Program-made: the position numbers and the translations under genes
In this document: positions 15,428 to 24,499 of the stretch, one piece after another
Numbering within the stretch: position 1 is the stretch's first letter
How the letters are laid out: the number at the start of each line of letters is the position of its first letter
From: Nocardioides phosphati
GTDB lineage: Bacteria > Actinomycetota > Actinomycetes > Propionibacteriales > Nocardioidaceae
Direction: 5' to 3'
DNA length: 64,000 nt
NCBI RefSeq assembly: GCF_014646375.1
Contig: NZ_BMNI01000007.1
Coordinates: forward strand, 99,698 to 163,697
The notes under the pieces: generated by a model
Told to the model about the DNA's origin: nothing
What the model saw: the letters and a program-made list of their open reading frames with translations, nothing else
Database searches by the model: none

Positions 15428-16687
15428 ATGGGCAGCCTGGGACGGACCCTGCGCACCCTCCGCGAGGACGCCCACCTCACGCAGGAGGAGCTCGCGGAGC
15501 GCTCCGGCCTGAGCGCGCGCACGATCAGCGACATCGAGCGTGGCCTCCGGCGCCGCCTGTACCCCGACACGGCCGGCCGCCTGGCTGGCGCGCTCGGCCT
15601 GGCGGGCAGCGCCTCCGACGAGTTCAGCGTGCTCGCGCGTGGGCAGGCTGTGGAGGCTCCCGGCGAGCTCGACCTCGGCTACCGGCACCGGTTCGTGACG
15701 GTGCACCTGGAGCGGGTCGAGCAGGTCGGCCGGGAGCTCGGCCGCGAGGACCACTGGTACGCCGCCCTCGACGCGGACGCCGCCAACGTCGAGGTCGCGC
15801 TGCGGTGGGCCCACGAGGACAGCGACGCCGAGTCCGTGCTTCGGCTGAGCCTCGGCCTGTGGCAGTACTGGCAGGCACGCGGCGAGCTGGCACGCGGCCG
15901 CGCCTGGCTCGAGCGCGGTCTCGCGGGCGCGGTGGCGCTGCCGTCCACGCGGCTGAAGGCGCTCTGGGCGCTCGCGTGGCTAGCGTTCGAGCAGGGTGAC
16001 GATGCGTACGCACGCGAGTGCGCCCGCCTGCTCAGCGAAGCGGCCGCAGGGACGGGTGACGACACGGCCAGGCGCAACGCCGCGACCGTGCGCGGCATGG
16101 TCTCCCTCGCCGGAGCTGATGCGTCGGGCGCACTGCGCGAGCTCACCGAGGCGCTCTCGTACGCCGAACGGCTGGACCAGCCCTGGCTCGTGGCGACCTC
16201 GCACCTCAACCTCGGACTGGCCCTCGTCGCGTCCAACGACCCCAGTACCGCACGGGCCTCGTTCAACGAGGCCCTGCGCCGCTACGAGGAGCTCGGTGAC
16301 GAGCGGTTCCGGGCGCGCTGCCTCGGCTACCTCGGCCTCTCGGCGCTCGCCGAGGACCAGCACGGCCGCGCCCAGTCCCTCTACAGCCAGAGCCTTGCGG
16401 CGTTCGTGAGCCTGGCCGAGCCGAAGGGCACGGCCGAGGGCCTCGCCGGTCTCGCCGCCGTCGCCGCCACGAACGGCGACCCCGTGCGCGCCGCCACGCT
16501 CGGTGCCGCAGCGGAGCGGCTCCGCGAGTCGTACTCCGGTCGGGCATTGCCCCTCGACGCCCGGCTGGTCGAGGCCCGCCTCGAGGGCGTACGGAGCCAG
16601 ACCACTGTCGAGGCCTGGGCGAGCGCCTGGACCCGGGGCCGCGCCCTGCGCCTCGAGGAGGCGGTCACCCTCGCGCTCGGCGAGTGA
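15428..16687 (+). CDS. XRE-family regulator with TPR domain
   Basis: 419 residues. Residues about 1-60 are a helix-turn-helix (LRTLREDAHLTQEELAERSG, SARTISDIERGLRRR, the start typical of large actinobacterial NB-ARC/TPR regulators). Residues from about 80 on are helical repeats: the ALDADAANVEVALRWA winged segment, then TPR-like units (LNLGLALVASNDPSTARASF, YLGLSALAEDQHGRAQSLY). The central NB-ARC ATPase that usually joins these parts is missing, so it is either a compact natural form or an internal deletion; no frame break is visible. Probably controls itself and perhaps the divergent SnoaL gene. Confidence 0.85.
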   Translation: MGSLGRTLRTLREDAHLTQEELAERSGLSARTISDIERGLRRRLYPDTAGRLAGALGLAGSASDEFSVLARGQAVEAPGELDLGYRHRFVTVHLERVEQVGRELGREDHWYAALDADAANVEVALRWAHEDSDAESVLRLSLGLWQYWQARGELARGRAWLERGLAGAVALPSTRLKALWALAWLAFEQGDDAYARECARLLSEAAAGTGDDTARRNAATVRGMVSLAGADASGALRELTEALSYAERLDQPWLVATSHLNLGLALVASNDPSTARASFNEALRRYEELGDERFRARCLGYLGLSALAEDQHGRAQSLYSQSLAAFVSLAEPKGTAEGLAGLAAVAATNGDPVRAATLGAAAERLRESYSGRALPLDARLVEARLEGVRSQTTVEAWASAWTRGRALRLEEAVTLALGE

Positions 16688-16712
16688 GGGCCCGCCCACT
16701 ACAGTCGCCGCC

Positions 16713-17393
16713 ATGCTGACCCGTACGACGCTCGTCGCCTCGCTCGCCCTGGTCCCGGCCCTCGCCCTCTCCGCCTGCGGCAGCGACTCGGGCGACCAGG
16801 CCGCATCGCCGTCCGACGGCTCGGGCACCTGCTCGTACCCCTCGTCGGGGCCGGCCGCGCGTCCCGTCAAGGCGCCGGCCGCGGAGCCGACCGCCACCGG
16901 TGAGGTCGCGGCGACCATCAAGACGAACGTCGGCAACCTCGCGATCACCCTGGACGGCAAGGCCGCGCCGTGCACGGTGAACTCGTTCCTCTCGCTCGCC
17001 GCGCAGGACTTCTTCGACGACACGCCCTGCCCGCGTATCGCCGACGGCCCCGGCTTCGCCATGCTCCAGTGCGGGGACCCGACCGGCACGACCGGCGGCG
17101 GTCCGGGCTACACCGTCCCCGACGAGGTCACCGGCGACGAGGCCTACCCCGCAGGCACCCTCGCGATGGCCAACACCGGAGCCCCCAACTCCGGCGGGTC
17201 CCAGTTCTTCCTGGTCTTCGGTGACACGCAGCTCAACCCCGACTACACCGTCTTCGGCCACCTCGCCCCGGCCGGCATCAAGATCCTCAAGGCCGTCGGC
17301 GCCAAGGGCGACGACGGATCCAACCGGGCCGGTGGCGGTCACCCCAACCAGCCGGTGACGATCAAGGACGTCGCGGTCAGCGCGGCGAAGTAG
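16713..17393 (+). CDS. secreted peptidyl-prolyl isomerase lipoprotein (cyclophilin)
   Basis: 226 residues. Lipoprotein signal peptide with lipobox LSAC (MLTRTTLVASLALVPALALSAC), a Ser/Pro/Ala linker, and a cyclophilin domain from about residue 67 (IKTNVGNLAITLDGKAAPCTVNSFLSLA). It keeps the FAMLQCGDPTGTTGGGPGY and LAMANTGAPNSGGSQFFLVF active-site blocks. Catalyses proline isomerisation of exported proteins at the outer face of the membrane. TACAGT (16700-16705) 7 nt before ATG 16713 suggests a leaderless mRNA. Its last 17 bp overlap the convergent OsmC gene. Confidence 0.92.
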   Translation: MLTRTTLVASLALVPALALSACGSDSGDQAASPSDGSGTCSYPSSGPAARPVKAPAAEPTATGEVAATIKTNVGNLAITLDGKAAPCTVNSFLSLAAQDFFDDTPCPRIADGPGFAMLQCGDPTGTTGGGPGYTVPDEVTGDEAYPAGTLAMANTGAPNSGGSQFFLVFGDTQLNPDYTVFGHLAPAGIKILKAVGAKGDDGSNRAGGGHPNQPVTIKDVAVSAAK

Positions 17394-17817
17394 TCGACTC
17401 CCCCAGCCGCATGACGACCGGGGCGCCCGCCTCGACGGTGCGGCTGACGGTGCACCAGCGCTCGTGGGTCCGCTCCACGGTCGAGGGCAGGATCGCGCGC
17501 GCCGCGTCGCCCTCGGGCCCCTCGGGGAACTCGATCTCGAAGGTCACCGTGAGCTGACCCATCCGGGTGCCGCCCTCGTCGCGCTCCTTCTCCCCCGTCG
17601 CGACGGCGCGGAACGTCGTCGCGGCCGCACGCCGGGCCGTGATCGGGTCGATCGTCACCGCTCCGCAGCCCGCGAGGGCAGCCAGGAGCAGCTCGACGGG
17701 CGTGAAGTCGGGGTCCGTGCCGTCGCCGAGCGTCACCACTCCCCCGCGCTCGTTGGTCGCGCGGAACCGCGCCGGGCCGATCTTCTCCAGCTCTACCTGG
17801 CGGTGCGTGTCACCCAT
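17377..17817 (-). CDS. OsmC family protein
   Basis: 146 residues. OsmC/Ohr-type fold: DGTDPDFTPVELLLAALAGCGAVTID contains the first reactive Cys, and ERTHERWCTVSRTVEAGAPV the second. This places it with OsmC-like peroxidases that reduce organic hydroperoxides with dihydrolipoyl-type partners. ATG 17817 has TACTGT (17830-17825) 7 nt upstream, suggesting leaderless transcription. Convergent overlap of 17 bp with the cyclophilin gene means the two transcripts can pair at their 3' ends. Confidence 0.88.
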   Translation of the reverse strand: MGDTHRQVELEKIGPARFRATNERGGVVTLGDGTDPDFTPVELLLAALAGCGAVTIDPITARRAAATTFRAVATGEKERDEGGTRMGQLTVTFEIEFPEGPEGDAARAILPSTVERTHERWCTVSRTVEAGAPVVMRLGESTTSPR

Positions 17818-17900
17818 GCCGAGGACAGTACGCCGAGGCAACCGGCCGGCTCGCGGCGTGGGTCGCGGGTTCTGTCGGTGGTCGCTGTTTGGATGGTCAC

Positions 17901-19271
17901 ATGCTTCTCGTCGGTGTGCTCCTCGGTCTCCTGCTCGGTGCTGTCGTGGGCTGGCTCGCAGCCCGCCTCCGCCAGGCCGAGACCCTGCCGCTCCCCGCAG
18001 CGGAGGACCCCGAGATCGCTGCTGCGCGCCACCGGGCCGAGATCGCCGCGGTCCGCCAGGAGGAGGCCGAGGCGCGTGCGGTGCTGCAGGCCGACGTCGC
18101 CCACGCCGAGGCCACGGTCGCCGGACTCCGCGAGTCGGTCGCCAGCCTCCAGCAGAGCCTGGTCAACGCCCGTGCCGACCACCAGGCCCTGCTCGAGGCG
18201 CACCGCCGCGAGCAGGCCGAGCGCGAGCGCGCCGAGGCGGGCCAGACCCAGGTCCTCAAGACCCTCACCCCGGTCGCCCAGCAGCTGCAGGCGATGCAGC
18301 GCAAGGTCGACGAGCTCGAGCGCCAGCGCTCCCTGCAGCACGGCGAGCTCGCCGAGCAGCTCCGCACGACCCGGCGTACGGCGGAGGAGTCGCGCAAGGC
18401 GGCCGACACGCTGGCCTCCGCCCTCGGCAACAACGCCACGCGGGGCTACTGGGGCGAGACGCAGCTCCGCACGCTGGTCGAGTCCGCGGGCCTGCTCGCC
18501 CGGGTCGACTTCACGACCCAGGCCTCGATCACCGCCGACTCGGGCGCGCGCCGTCCCGACATGGTCGTCAACCTTCCGGGCGGCAAGCAGATGGCAGTCG
18601 ACGCGAAGGCGCCGTACACCGCCTTCGTCGCAGCCTTCCGGGCGGCCTCCGACGCCGACGAGCGGCAGCGCCTGCTCGTCGACCACGCCCGCAAGATCCG
18701 CGGGCACGTCGACGCGCTCTCGGGCAAGACCTACTGGACCGGTCTGGCCGCGAGCCCGGAGTTCACGATCGCCTTCATCCCCAACGAGCAGCTGCTCAAC
18801 GCCGCGCTCGAGGTCGACCCCTCGCTGATGGAGTACGCGTTCGGCAAGGGCGTCGTGCTGGCCACGCCGGCCAACCTCTGGGCGGTGCTCAAGACGGTGG
18901 CCTACACCTGGCGCCAGGACGTGCTGACCGAGGATGCCAAGCGCCTCTTCGACCTCGGCCAGGAGCTCTACCGCCGGATCTGCACGCTCGCCGGCCACGC
19001 CGAGAAGATGCGCAGCTCCCTCGAAGGCGCCGTCAACCACTACAACTCGTTCGCGAGCTCGCTGGAGTCGCGCGTCCTCGTCACCGCCCGCAAGCTCGAC
19101 CAGGTCGACGAGGCGAAGCTGCTCGCGACCCCCACGCTGATCGAGAAGACGCCCCGCCGGATCGTGGCGGCCGACTTCGAGGCGCTCCGCGACGTCGACC
19201 GTGACGAGCTTCCGCTCCACTTCGAGCCGATCGACGCCGAGGTCGTCGACGACGACTCCGCGGCCGGCTGA
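17901..19271 (+). CDS. rmuC: DNA recombination protein RmuC
   Basis: 456 residues. One N-terminal membrane segment (LLVGVLLGLLLGAVVGWLAA), a long coiled coil to about residue 175 (RHRAEIAAVRQEEAEARAVL, EREQAERERAEAG-type heptads), then the RmuC nuclease-like domain: NNATRGYWGETQLRTLVESAGL, SGARRPDMVVNLPGGKQMAVDAKAP with its PD-(D/E)xK-like Asp and DAK, and TPANLWAVLKTVAYTWRQD. Limits inversions at short repeats in E. coli; mechanism unclear. ATG 17901; TTG 17889 is a weaker choice. Its stop codon lies inside a terminator hairpin. Confidence 0.93.
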   Translation: MLLVGVLLGLLLGAVVGWLAARLRQAETLPLPAAEDPEIAAARHRAEIAAVRQEEAEARAVLQADVAHAEATVAGLRESVASLQQSLVNARADHQALLEAHRREQAERERAEAGQTQVLKTLTPVAQQLQAMQRKVDELERQRSLQHGELAEQLRTTRRTAEESRKAADTLASALGNNATRGYWGETQLRTLVESAGLLARVDFTTQASITADSGARRPDMVVNLPGGKQMAVDAKAPYTAFVAAFRAASDADERQRLLVDHARKIRGHVDALSGKTYWTGLAASPEFTIAFIPNEQLLNAALEVDPSLMEYAFGKGVVLATPANLWAVLKTVAYTWRQDVLTEDAKRLFDLGQELYRRICTLAGHAEKMRSSLEGAVNHYNSFASSLESRVLVTARKLDQVDEAKLLATPTLIEKTPRRIVAADFEALRDVDRDELPLHFEPIDAEVVDDDSAAG

Positions 19272-19280
19272 GAGCCGGCC
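19262..19280. terminator. hairpin over the rmuC stop codon
   Basis: GGCCGGCT (19262-19269) and AGCCGGCC (19273-19280) form a perfect 8-bp stem with a 3-nt loop between two convergent genes. Confidence 0.6.
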
Positions 19281-19289
19281 TGGCGGCGG

Positions 19290-19889
19290 TCAGAAGGAGG
19301 GCAGCCGCCCGGGCGCGAGGATCACGAAGGCCGCGATCAGGCCGAGGGCGACCAGCCAGACCAGCAGTCGCGCGAACTGGCGGCGTCGACGACGACCCCG
19401 CCGGTTGGTGCCGTTGCCAGCCAGCGGGCGGCGCTCGCGCTCCTCGAGGCGGTCTGCGAAGACGCGGAGCGTCGGGTCATCGGGGGCGCGCCAGCCGGGG
19501 ACATGCGGCTCGAGCGACTCGGGCCTGACAGCGTCGGTCGCCATCTCCCCCACCGAGGGCACGACCTCCGAGGAGGCCGGTACGGTCGGCGCGGCGAAGC
19601 CGGCAGCGACCTGGACGGGCTGAGGCACGGCCGCGTCGCGCTGAACCTGCTGCGGCACCACCGGCGCCGGTGCGGGCGCAGTGTGCTCGACGTCCTCGGG
19701 GACGGAGGGCGCAGCAGCAGCCGCGGGGGTCTCGAGCAGCGGCGCCGTGATGACCGGGATGTTGCCGGTCAGGTGGCTCCAGTCCTGCGGCGGCGGAACC
19801 GGCGCGCTGAACGGGATCCGGCACAGGGTGCACTTCTCCGCCTCAGCCGGCGACAACGTGCCACACCACTCACAGCGCTTCTCGTCCAC
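19290..19889 (-). CDS. zinc-ribbon, Pro/Ala-linker, C-terminal membrane anchor protein
   Basis: 199 residues, unknown function. Layout: N-terminal four-Cys zinc ribbon (CEWCGTLSPAEAEKCTLC, residues 6-23), about 120 residues of Pro/Ala/Val linker, an Arg cluster (NRRGRRRRRQFARLL) and a single hydrophobic helix at the end (LLVWLVALGLIAAFVILA). This predicts a tail-anchored protein with its zinc ribbon in the cytosol. GTG 19889. It is monocistronic; a 181-bp gap separates it from the divergent SGNH gene. A structural role is as likely as an enzymatic one. Confidence 0.75.
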   Translation of the reverse strand: MDEKRCEWCGTLSPAEAEKCTLCRIPFSAPVPPPQDWSHLTGNIPVITAPLLETPAAAAAPSVPEDVEHTAPAPAPVVPQQVQRDAAVPQPVQVAAGFAAPTVPASSEVVPSVGEMATDAVRPESLEPHVPGWRAPDDPTLRVFADRLEERERRPLAGNGTNRRGRRRRRQFARLLVWLVALGLIAAFVILAPGRLPSF

Positions 19890-19990
19890 CGTTGTCGCAG
19901 CTCCCCATCTCCCGACCCGATTGCTTCTGAAGGATAGTGGTCCGGACCACGGACTTCTGCCGAAACCACTGAAATCGGTCGACGAAAAGA

Positions 19991-20002
19991 TTGGATGTCC
20001 AA
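19991..20002. promoter_or_regulatory. short palindrome upstream of the SGNH hydrolase gene
   Basis: TTGGA (19991-19995) and TCCAA (19998-20002) flank TG, about 70 bp before the ATG at 20071, inside an unusually AT-rich patch (19935-20050). Possible operator. Confidence 0.35.
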
Positions 20003-20070
20003 CCTCTTCCCCACGAGGTTACTGACCAGTATGTTGCCGGGTGTTACCCACGTCACACCGAGGAGTGTTC

Positions 20071-21285
20071 ATGCGTCTCACCCGAGCAGTGGCCGGTGCC
20101 GTCGGCGCCGGGGCCGCCGTCCTGGCCGGCATCACGGCCCTTCCGTCCCCCGCGCTGGCAGATGGCCCGGGCGTCGGTACGCCCTGGGTCGTCTCCGTCG
20201 GCGACTCCTACATCTCGGGAGAGGCCGGCCGCTGGGCCGGCAACACCAACAACGGTGAGTCGATCCACGACGCCGGCGGTGCCGCGACGTACTTCGACAA
20301 CGCCACGCACACGGCCGAGACGATCAACCGCTGCCACCGCTCCACGGCCGCCGAGATCTACATCGGCGGCGGGGTCAACGGTCTGAACCTGGCCTGCTCG
20401 GGCGCCAAGACCGGAACCGTGCCCAGTGACAGCAGCGGCTACTTCAAGCCCGGCCTGGACTTCTACAACGGCACCCAGGGCAAGGGCCAGGCGCTGATGC
20501 TCCAGGACTTCGCGACCGGTCACAACGTGAAGATGGTGTCGCTCTCGATCGGCGGCAACGACTTCAACTTCGGCGCGATCGTGCAGCAGTGCGTGACCGA
20601 CTTCCTCGGCTCGCCCTCCTGGTTCAAGGACTACTGCAAGGACGACAGCGTCGTCACCAACGCGATGAGCAGCGCCAACGTGGCCACGCAGCGCGCCAAC
20701 ATCAAGAACGCGCTGCTCAACGTCCGCACGGCCATGCGCAACGCCGGGTACGCCGACGGCTCGTGGACGCTGCTCGTCCAGAACTACGAGTCGCCGCTGC
20801 CTGCCGGGACGGCGTTCCGCTACTCCGAGTCTGGCTACACCCGGCAGAGCACCGGCGGCTGCGGCTTCTGGAACGCCGACGCCGACTATGCCAACGGCAC
20901 GATCCTGCCGACGATCAACAACACGATCACCGGCGCGATCGGCGACACCGGCATGACCAACGTGAAGACGCTCAACCTGAGCAGCGCCTTCAACGGCCGA
21001 CGCCTCTGCGAGAACACCGTCGGCCTCTACGAGGAGCAGGGCCTCAGCAGCTGGACCAGCACCGGTGCGGTCGACAAGACCGAGTGGGTCAACACGATCC
21101 GCACGGCGACCGCGACGGGCAACTACTACATCCAGGAGTCGCTGCACCCGAACTACTGGGGCCAGCTCGCGCTGCGCAACTGCGTCCGCCAGGCCTGGAA
21201 CGGCGGAACGCCGCGGAGCGGCAGCTGCGTCAGGGGCGCCAACGGCTTCAACGCCAGCGGCGAGCCCAACATGACGCTCAACTGA
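20071..21285 (+). CDS. secreted SGNH/GDSL hydrolase
   Basis: 404 residues with a Sec signal peptide (MRLTRAVAGAVGAGAAVLAG, cleavage after PALA). SGNH blocks: GDSYISGE with the nucleophile Ser, the LNLACSGAKTG glycine block, IGGNDFNFGAIV with Asn, and the late catalytic His in ESLHPNYWGQLA. Several Cys pairs suggest disulphides. An extracellular esterase/lipase of unknown substrate. ATG 20071 follows GAGGAG by 5 nt. G/C use is slightly lower than in neighbours, with many AAC and ACC codons giving an Asn/Thr-rich protein, common for secreted enzymes. Confidence 0.9.
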   Translation: MRLTRAVAGAVGAGAAVLAGITALPSPALADGPGVGTPWVVSVGDSYISGEAGRWAGNTNNGESIHDAGGAATYFDNATHTAETINRCHRSTAAEIYIGGGVNGLNLACSGAKTGTVPSDSSGYFKPGLDFYNGTQGKGQALMLQDFATGHNVKMVSLSIGGNDFNFGAIVQQCVTDFLGSPSWFKDYCKDDSVVTNAMSSANVATQRANIKNALLNVRTAMRNAGYADGSWTLLVQNYESPLPAGTAFRYSESGYTRQSTGGCGFWNADADYANGTILPTINNTITGAIGDTGMTNVKTLNLSSAFNGRRLCENTVGLYEEQGLSSWTSTGAVDKTEWVNTIRTATATGNYYIQESLHPNYWGQLALRNCVRQAWNGGTPRSGSCVRGANGFNASGEPNMTLN

Positions 21286-21298
21286 TCCCCTGAACGCC

Positions 21299-21345
21299 GA
21301 GGCGGCACATCCTGCGTGTGCCTACCACGCAAGATGTGCCGCCTC
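21299..21345. terminator. long hairpin between SGNH gene and gcvP
   Basis: Arms GAGGCGGCACATC (21299-21311) and GATGTGCCGCCTC (21333-21345) pair perfectly; after one mismatch, TGCGTG/CACGCA extends the stem to 20 bp with a 7-nt loop. No T-run. A second smaller hairpin (CCGCC-TC-GGCGG) follows at 21361. Works for both converging transcripts. Confidence 0.8.
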
Positions 21346-21377
21346 GCCACACCAGATCTGCCGCCTCGGCGGGTGGG

Positions 21378-24275
21378 TCAGTCGGCGAAGGCCTCGGGCG
21401 GAGGGCAGGCGCAGACCAGGTTGCGGTCGCCGTACGCGTTGTCGATGCGCGCGACCGGCGGCCAGTACTTGTCCGGGTCGATCCCCGTCGGGAAGACGCC
21501 GAGCTCGCGGGAGTACGGACGGTCCCAGTCGCCGACGATCGAACGCGACGTGTGCGGCGCCCGGGCGAGTGGGCTGTCGTCGTGGCCCCACTCCCCCGCC
21601 TGGACCTTGGCGATCTCGCCGCGGATCGCGACCATCGCGTCGATGAAGCGGTCCAGCTCGGCGAGGTCCTCCGACTCGGTGGGCTCCACCATCAGCGTGC
21701 CCGCCACCGGGAACGACATCGTCGGCGCGTGGAAGCCGTAGTCGATGAGGCGCTTGGCCACGTCGTCGACGGTCACGCCGCTCTCCTTCGAGAGGCCGCG
21801 CAGGTCGAGGATGCACTCGTGGGCGACCAGGCCGTTCTCGCCCTTGTAGAGCACCGGGTAGTGCTCCTCCAGGCGGGCAGCGACGTAGTTGGCCGACAGC
21901 ACCGCGGTCGCCGTCGCCTTGGTGAGGCCGGCGGCGCCCATCAGCCGCACGTAGGCCCACGAGATCGGCAGGATGCCCGCCGAGCCGTACGGCGCAGCGC
22001 TGATCGCGCCGATGCCCTCGCGCTTCTCCACCAGCGGGTGCTGCGGGTGCGTCGGGAGGTACGGCGCGAGGTGGGCGCCGACCGCCACCGGGCCCACGCC
22101 CGGGCCACCGCCACCGTGCGGGATGCAGAACGTCTTGTGCAGGTTGAGGTGCGAGACGTCGCCGCCGAACTCACCCGGGCGGGCGTGGCCGAGCAGCGCG
22201 TTCAGGTTGGCGCCGTCGACGTAGACCTGGCCACCGTGGGAGTGGACGATCTCGCAGAGCTGCGTGATGCCCTCCTCGTAGACGCCGTGCGTCGAGGGGT
22301 AGGTGACCATGATCGCGGCGAGGTCGTTGCTGTGCTCGTCGCACTGCTTCTGCAGGTCGTCGAGGTCGATGGTGCCGTCGTCGTTGGACTTCACGACCAC
22401 GACGCGCATGCCGGCCATGACCGCCGACGCGGCGTTGGTGCCGTGCGCGGAGGCGGGCATCAGGCAGACGTCACGGTGGGTGTCGCCGTTGGCGAGGTGG
22501 TAGGCCCGGATCGCCAGCAGGCCGGCGAGCTCACCCTGGGAGCCGGCGTTCGGCTGGATGGAGACCGCTGCGTAGCCGGTGACCTCGGCCAGCCAGCCCT
22601 CCAGCGCGGCGACGAGCTGGTGGTAGCCCTGCGCGTCCTCGGCCGGCACGAACGGGTGCAGGTCGGCGAAGCCCGGCAGCGAGATCGGCTCCATCTCCGT
22701 CGTCGCGTTGAGCTTCATCGTGCACGAGCCGAGCGGGATCATGCCCTTGTCGAGCGCGTAGTCGCGGCCCGCGAGCTTGTGCAGGTAGCGCAGCATCTGC
22801 GTCTCGCTGCGGTGCGTGTGGAAGACCTCGTGCGTGAGGAACGGCGTCTGGCGCGCCAGCTCCCCCGGCAGGGCCGACGGCGTGGTGCGGTCGAGCTCGT
22901 CGAGGTCGAGCGCGGTGATGCCCTCGATGGTCGGGCCGAACGCCGCGAGCACCTTCTCCACCGTCTCGTGCGTCGTCGCCTCGGAGGTCGAGAGGCCGAC
23001 GGTGTCGGCGTCGACGAGGCGCAGGTGCAGCCCGCTCCTGCGCGCCGCGGCCACCACGGCCTGGGCGCGACCCGGCGTCGCCACCGTGAGCGTGTCGAAG
23101 AAGGATTCCGAGCCGAGCTCGTAGCCCAGGGACTTCAGGCCAGCGGCGATCACGGCGGCATAGCGGTGGGTCCGGGTCGCGATCGCGGTCAGCCCCGCGG
23201 GGCCGTGGTAGACGGCGTACATCGCGGCGGTGACGGCGAGCAGCACCTGCGCGGTGCAGATGTTGGAGGTCGCCTTCTCGCGGCGGATGTGCTGCTCGCG
23301 CGTGCCCAGCGCCAGCCGGTACGCCGGACGGCCCTCGGCATCGATGGAGACGCCCACCAGGCGCCCGGGCATGTGGCGCTCGAGCCCCTTGGAGACCGCC
23401 ATGTAGCCGGCGTGCGGGCCGCCGTAGAAGAGCGGGACGCCGAAGCGCTGCGACGAGCCGATGACGACGTCGGCGCCGAGCGCACCGGGCGCCTCGAGCA
23501 GCGTGAGCGCCAGAAGGTCCGCGGCGACGACGGCGAGGCCGCCCTGGGCGTGGGTCGCCTCGATGGTCGCGCGCGGGTCGCGGACGGCGCCGGATGCACC
23601 GGGGTACTGGATGAGCGTGCCGCAGACCTTGCCCTCGGGAAGGCCCTCGGCGAGGTCGCGCACGACGACCTCGATCCCCATCGCCTCGGCGCGCGTGCGG
23701 ACGACGTCGATGGTCTGCGGCAGCGCGTCGGCGTCGACGACGAACGGGCCCTCGGCCTTGCGGTTCGCGCGGCGTACGAGGGTCATCGCCTCGGCCGCGG
23801 CCGTGCCCTCGTCGAGGAGCGACGAGTTGGCGATCGGCAGGCCGGCGAGGTCGCCGATCATGGTCTGGAAGTTGATCAGTGCCTCGAGGCGGCCCTGCGA
23901 GATCTCCGGCTGGTACGGCGTGTACGCGGTGTACCAGGACGGGTCCTCGAGCACGTTGCGACGGATGACCGGGGGCGTGATCGTCGCGTGGTAGCCGAGG
24001 CCGATCAGCGGCTCTCCGGGAAAGTTGAGGCCGGCCAGCTCGCGCGCCAGCGCGCCGACCTGGGCCTCGGTCATCGCCGGCGGCAGGTCGAGCTCGGCGG
24101 CAGGGCGGATGCCTGCGGGCACCGCGGCGTCCATCAGCGCCTCGAGCGAGTCGTGGCCGAGGACGCCGAGCATCGAGGAGATGTCGGACGGCGTCAGGCC
24201 GATGTGCCGGTCGACGAACGGCAGCGCGGCGTCGAGGTCGTGGAGGCTGGGCAGATCAGTCACGGCGATCTCCAT
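21378..24275 (-). CDS. gcvP: glycine dehydrogenase (decarboxylating), P-protein
   Basis: 965-residue single-chain P-protein of the glycine cleavage system. It decarboxylates glycine with PLP and passes the aminomethyl group to lipoyl-GcvH, which is encoded at 28349. N-terminal half: [21 protein letters not shown] and the [16 protein letters not shown] block. C-terminal half: the PLP-lysine motif [18 protein letters not shown], and [13 protein letters not shown]. Length is normal (about 950-970). ATG 24275 is used; GTG 24263 is a possible alternative. Expression is controlled by the glycine riboswitch directly upstream. Confidence 0.95.
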   Translation of the reverse strand: MEIAVTDLPSLHDLDAALPFVDRHIGLTPSDISSMLGVLGHDSLEALMDAAVPAGIRPAAELDLPPAMTEAQVGALARELAGLNFPGEPLIGLGYHATITPPVIRRNVLEDPSWYTAYTPYQPEISQGRLEALINFQTMIGDLAGLPIANSSLLDEGTAAAEAMTLVRRANRKAEGPFVVDADALPQTIDVVRTRAEAMGIEVVVRDLAEGLPEGKVCGTLIQYPGASGAVRDPRATIEATHAQGGLAVVAADLLALTLLEAPGALGADVVIGSSQRFGVPLFYGGPHAGYMAVSKGLERHMPGRLVGVSIDAEGRPAYRLALGTREQHIRREKATSNICTAQVLLAVTAAMYAVYHGPAGLTAIATRTHRYAAVIAAGLKSLGYELGSESFFDTLTVATPGRAQAVVAAARRSGLHLRLVDADTVGLSTSEATTHETVEKVLAAFGPTIEGITALDLDELDRTTPSALPGELARQTPFLTHEVFHTHRSETQMLRYLHKLAGRDYALDKGMIPLGSCTMKLNATTEMEPISLPGFADLHPFVPAEDAQGYHQLVAALEGWLAEVTGYAAVSIQPNAGSQGELAGLLAIRAYHLANGDTHRDVCLMPASAHGTNAASAVMAGMRVVVVKSNDDGTIDLDDLQKQCDEHSNDLAAIMVTYPSTHGVYEEGITQLCEIVHSHGGQVYVDGANLNALLGHARPGEFGGDVSHLNLHKTFCIPHGGGGPGVGPVAVGAHLAPYLPTHPQHPLVEKREGIGAISAAPYGSAGILPISWAYVRLMGAAGLTKATATAVLSANYVAARLEEHYPVLYKGENGLVAHECILDLRGLSKESGVTVDDVAKRLIDYGFHAPTMSFPVAGTLMVEPTESEDLAELDRFIDAMVAIRGEIAKVQAGEWGHDDSPLARAPHTSRSIVGDWDRPYSRELGVFPTGIDPDKYWPPVARIDNAYGDRNLVCACPPPEAFAD

Positions 24276-24356
24276 CGGAAGCGTCCCGTGGGACGGGTCG
24301 GGTGTCGCCTCCCCCTCTGTCACGCCCGACGCTGGACGCTCCAGAGTTGCCTCACT

Positions 24357-24438
24357 CCGCGTGGTCCCTGGCGCCTGAGAGTTCCGGGGAGGAATTGCCC
24401 CTTCGGCGCTCCGCTGACGCGGAGTCTCTCCCACGCGG
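24357..24438 (-). promoter_or_regulatory. glycine riboswitch, one aptamer visible
   Basis: On the minus strand P1 is CCGCGTGG (24438-24431) pairing with CCACGCGG (24364-24357). Inside are the conserved glycine-aptamer blocks GGGAGAGACTCC, GCGCCGAAGGGGCAA and CCGGAACTCTCAGGCGCCA. Only one aptamer matches; the 80 nt down to gcvP (24276-24356) form other hairpins, such as CTGGA-GCG-TCCAG, and serve as expression platform. In this family glycine binding normally turns the gene on. A -10-like TAACCT at 24460-24455 lies just upstream. Confidence 0.88.
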
Positions 24439-24499
24439 TGTCAGCAGCGGGGAAAGGTTACCTCAGCGATCCCCGGCCCGAGGGCGATCAGCGCCGCTC

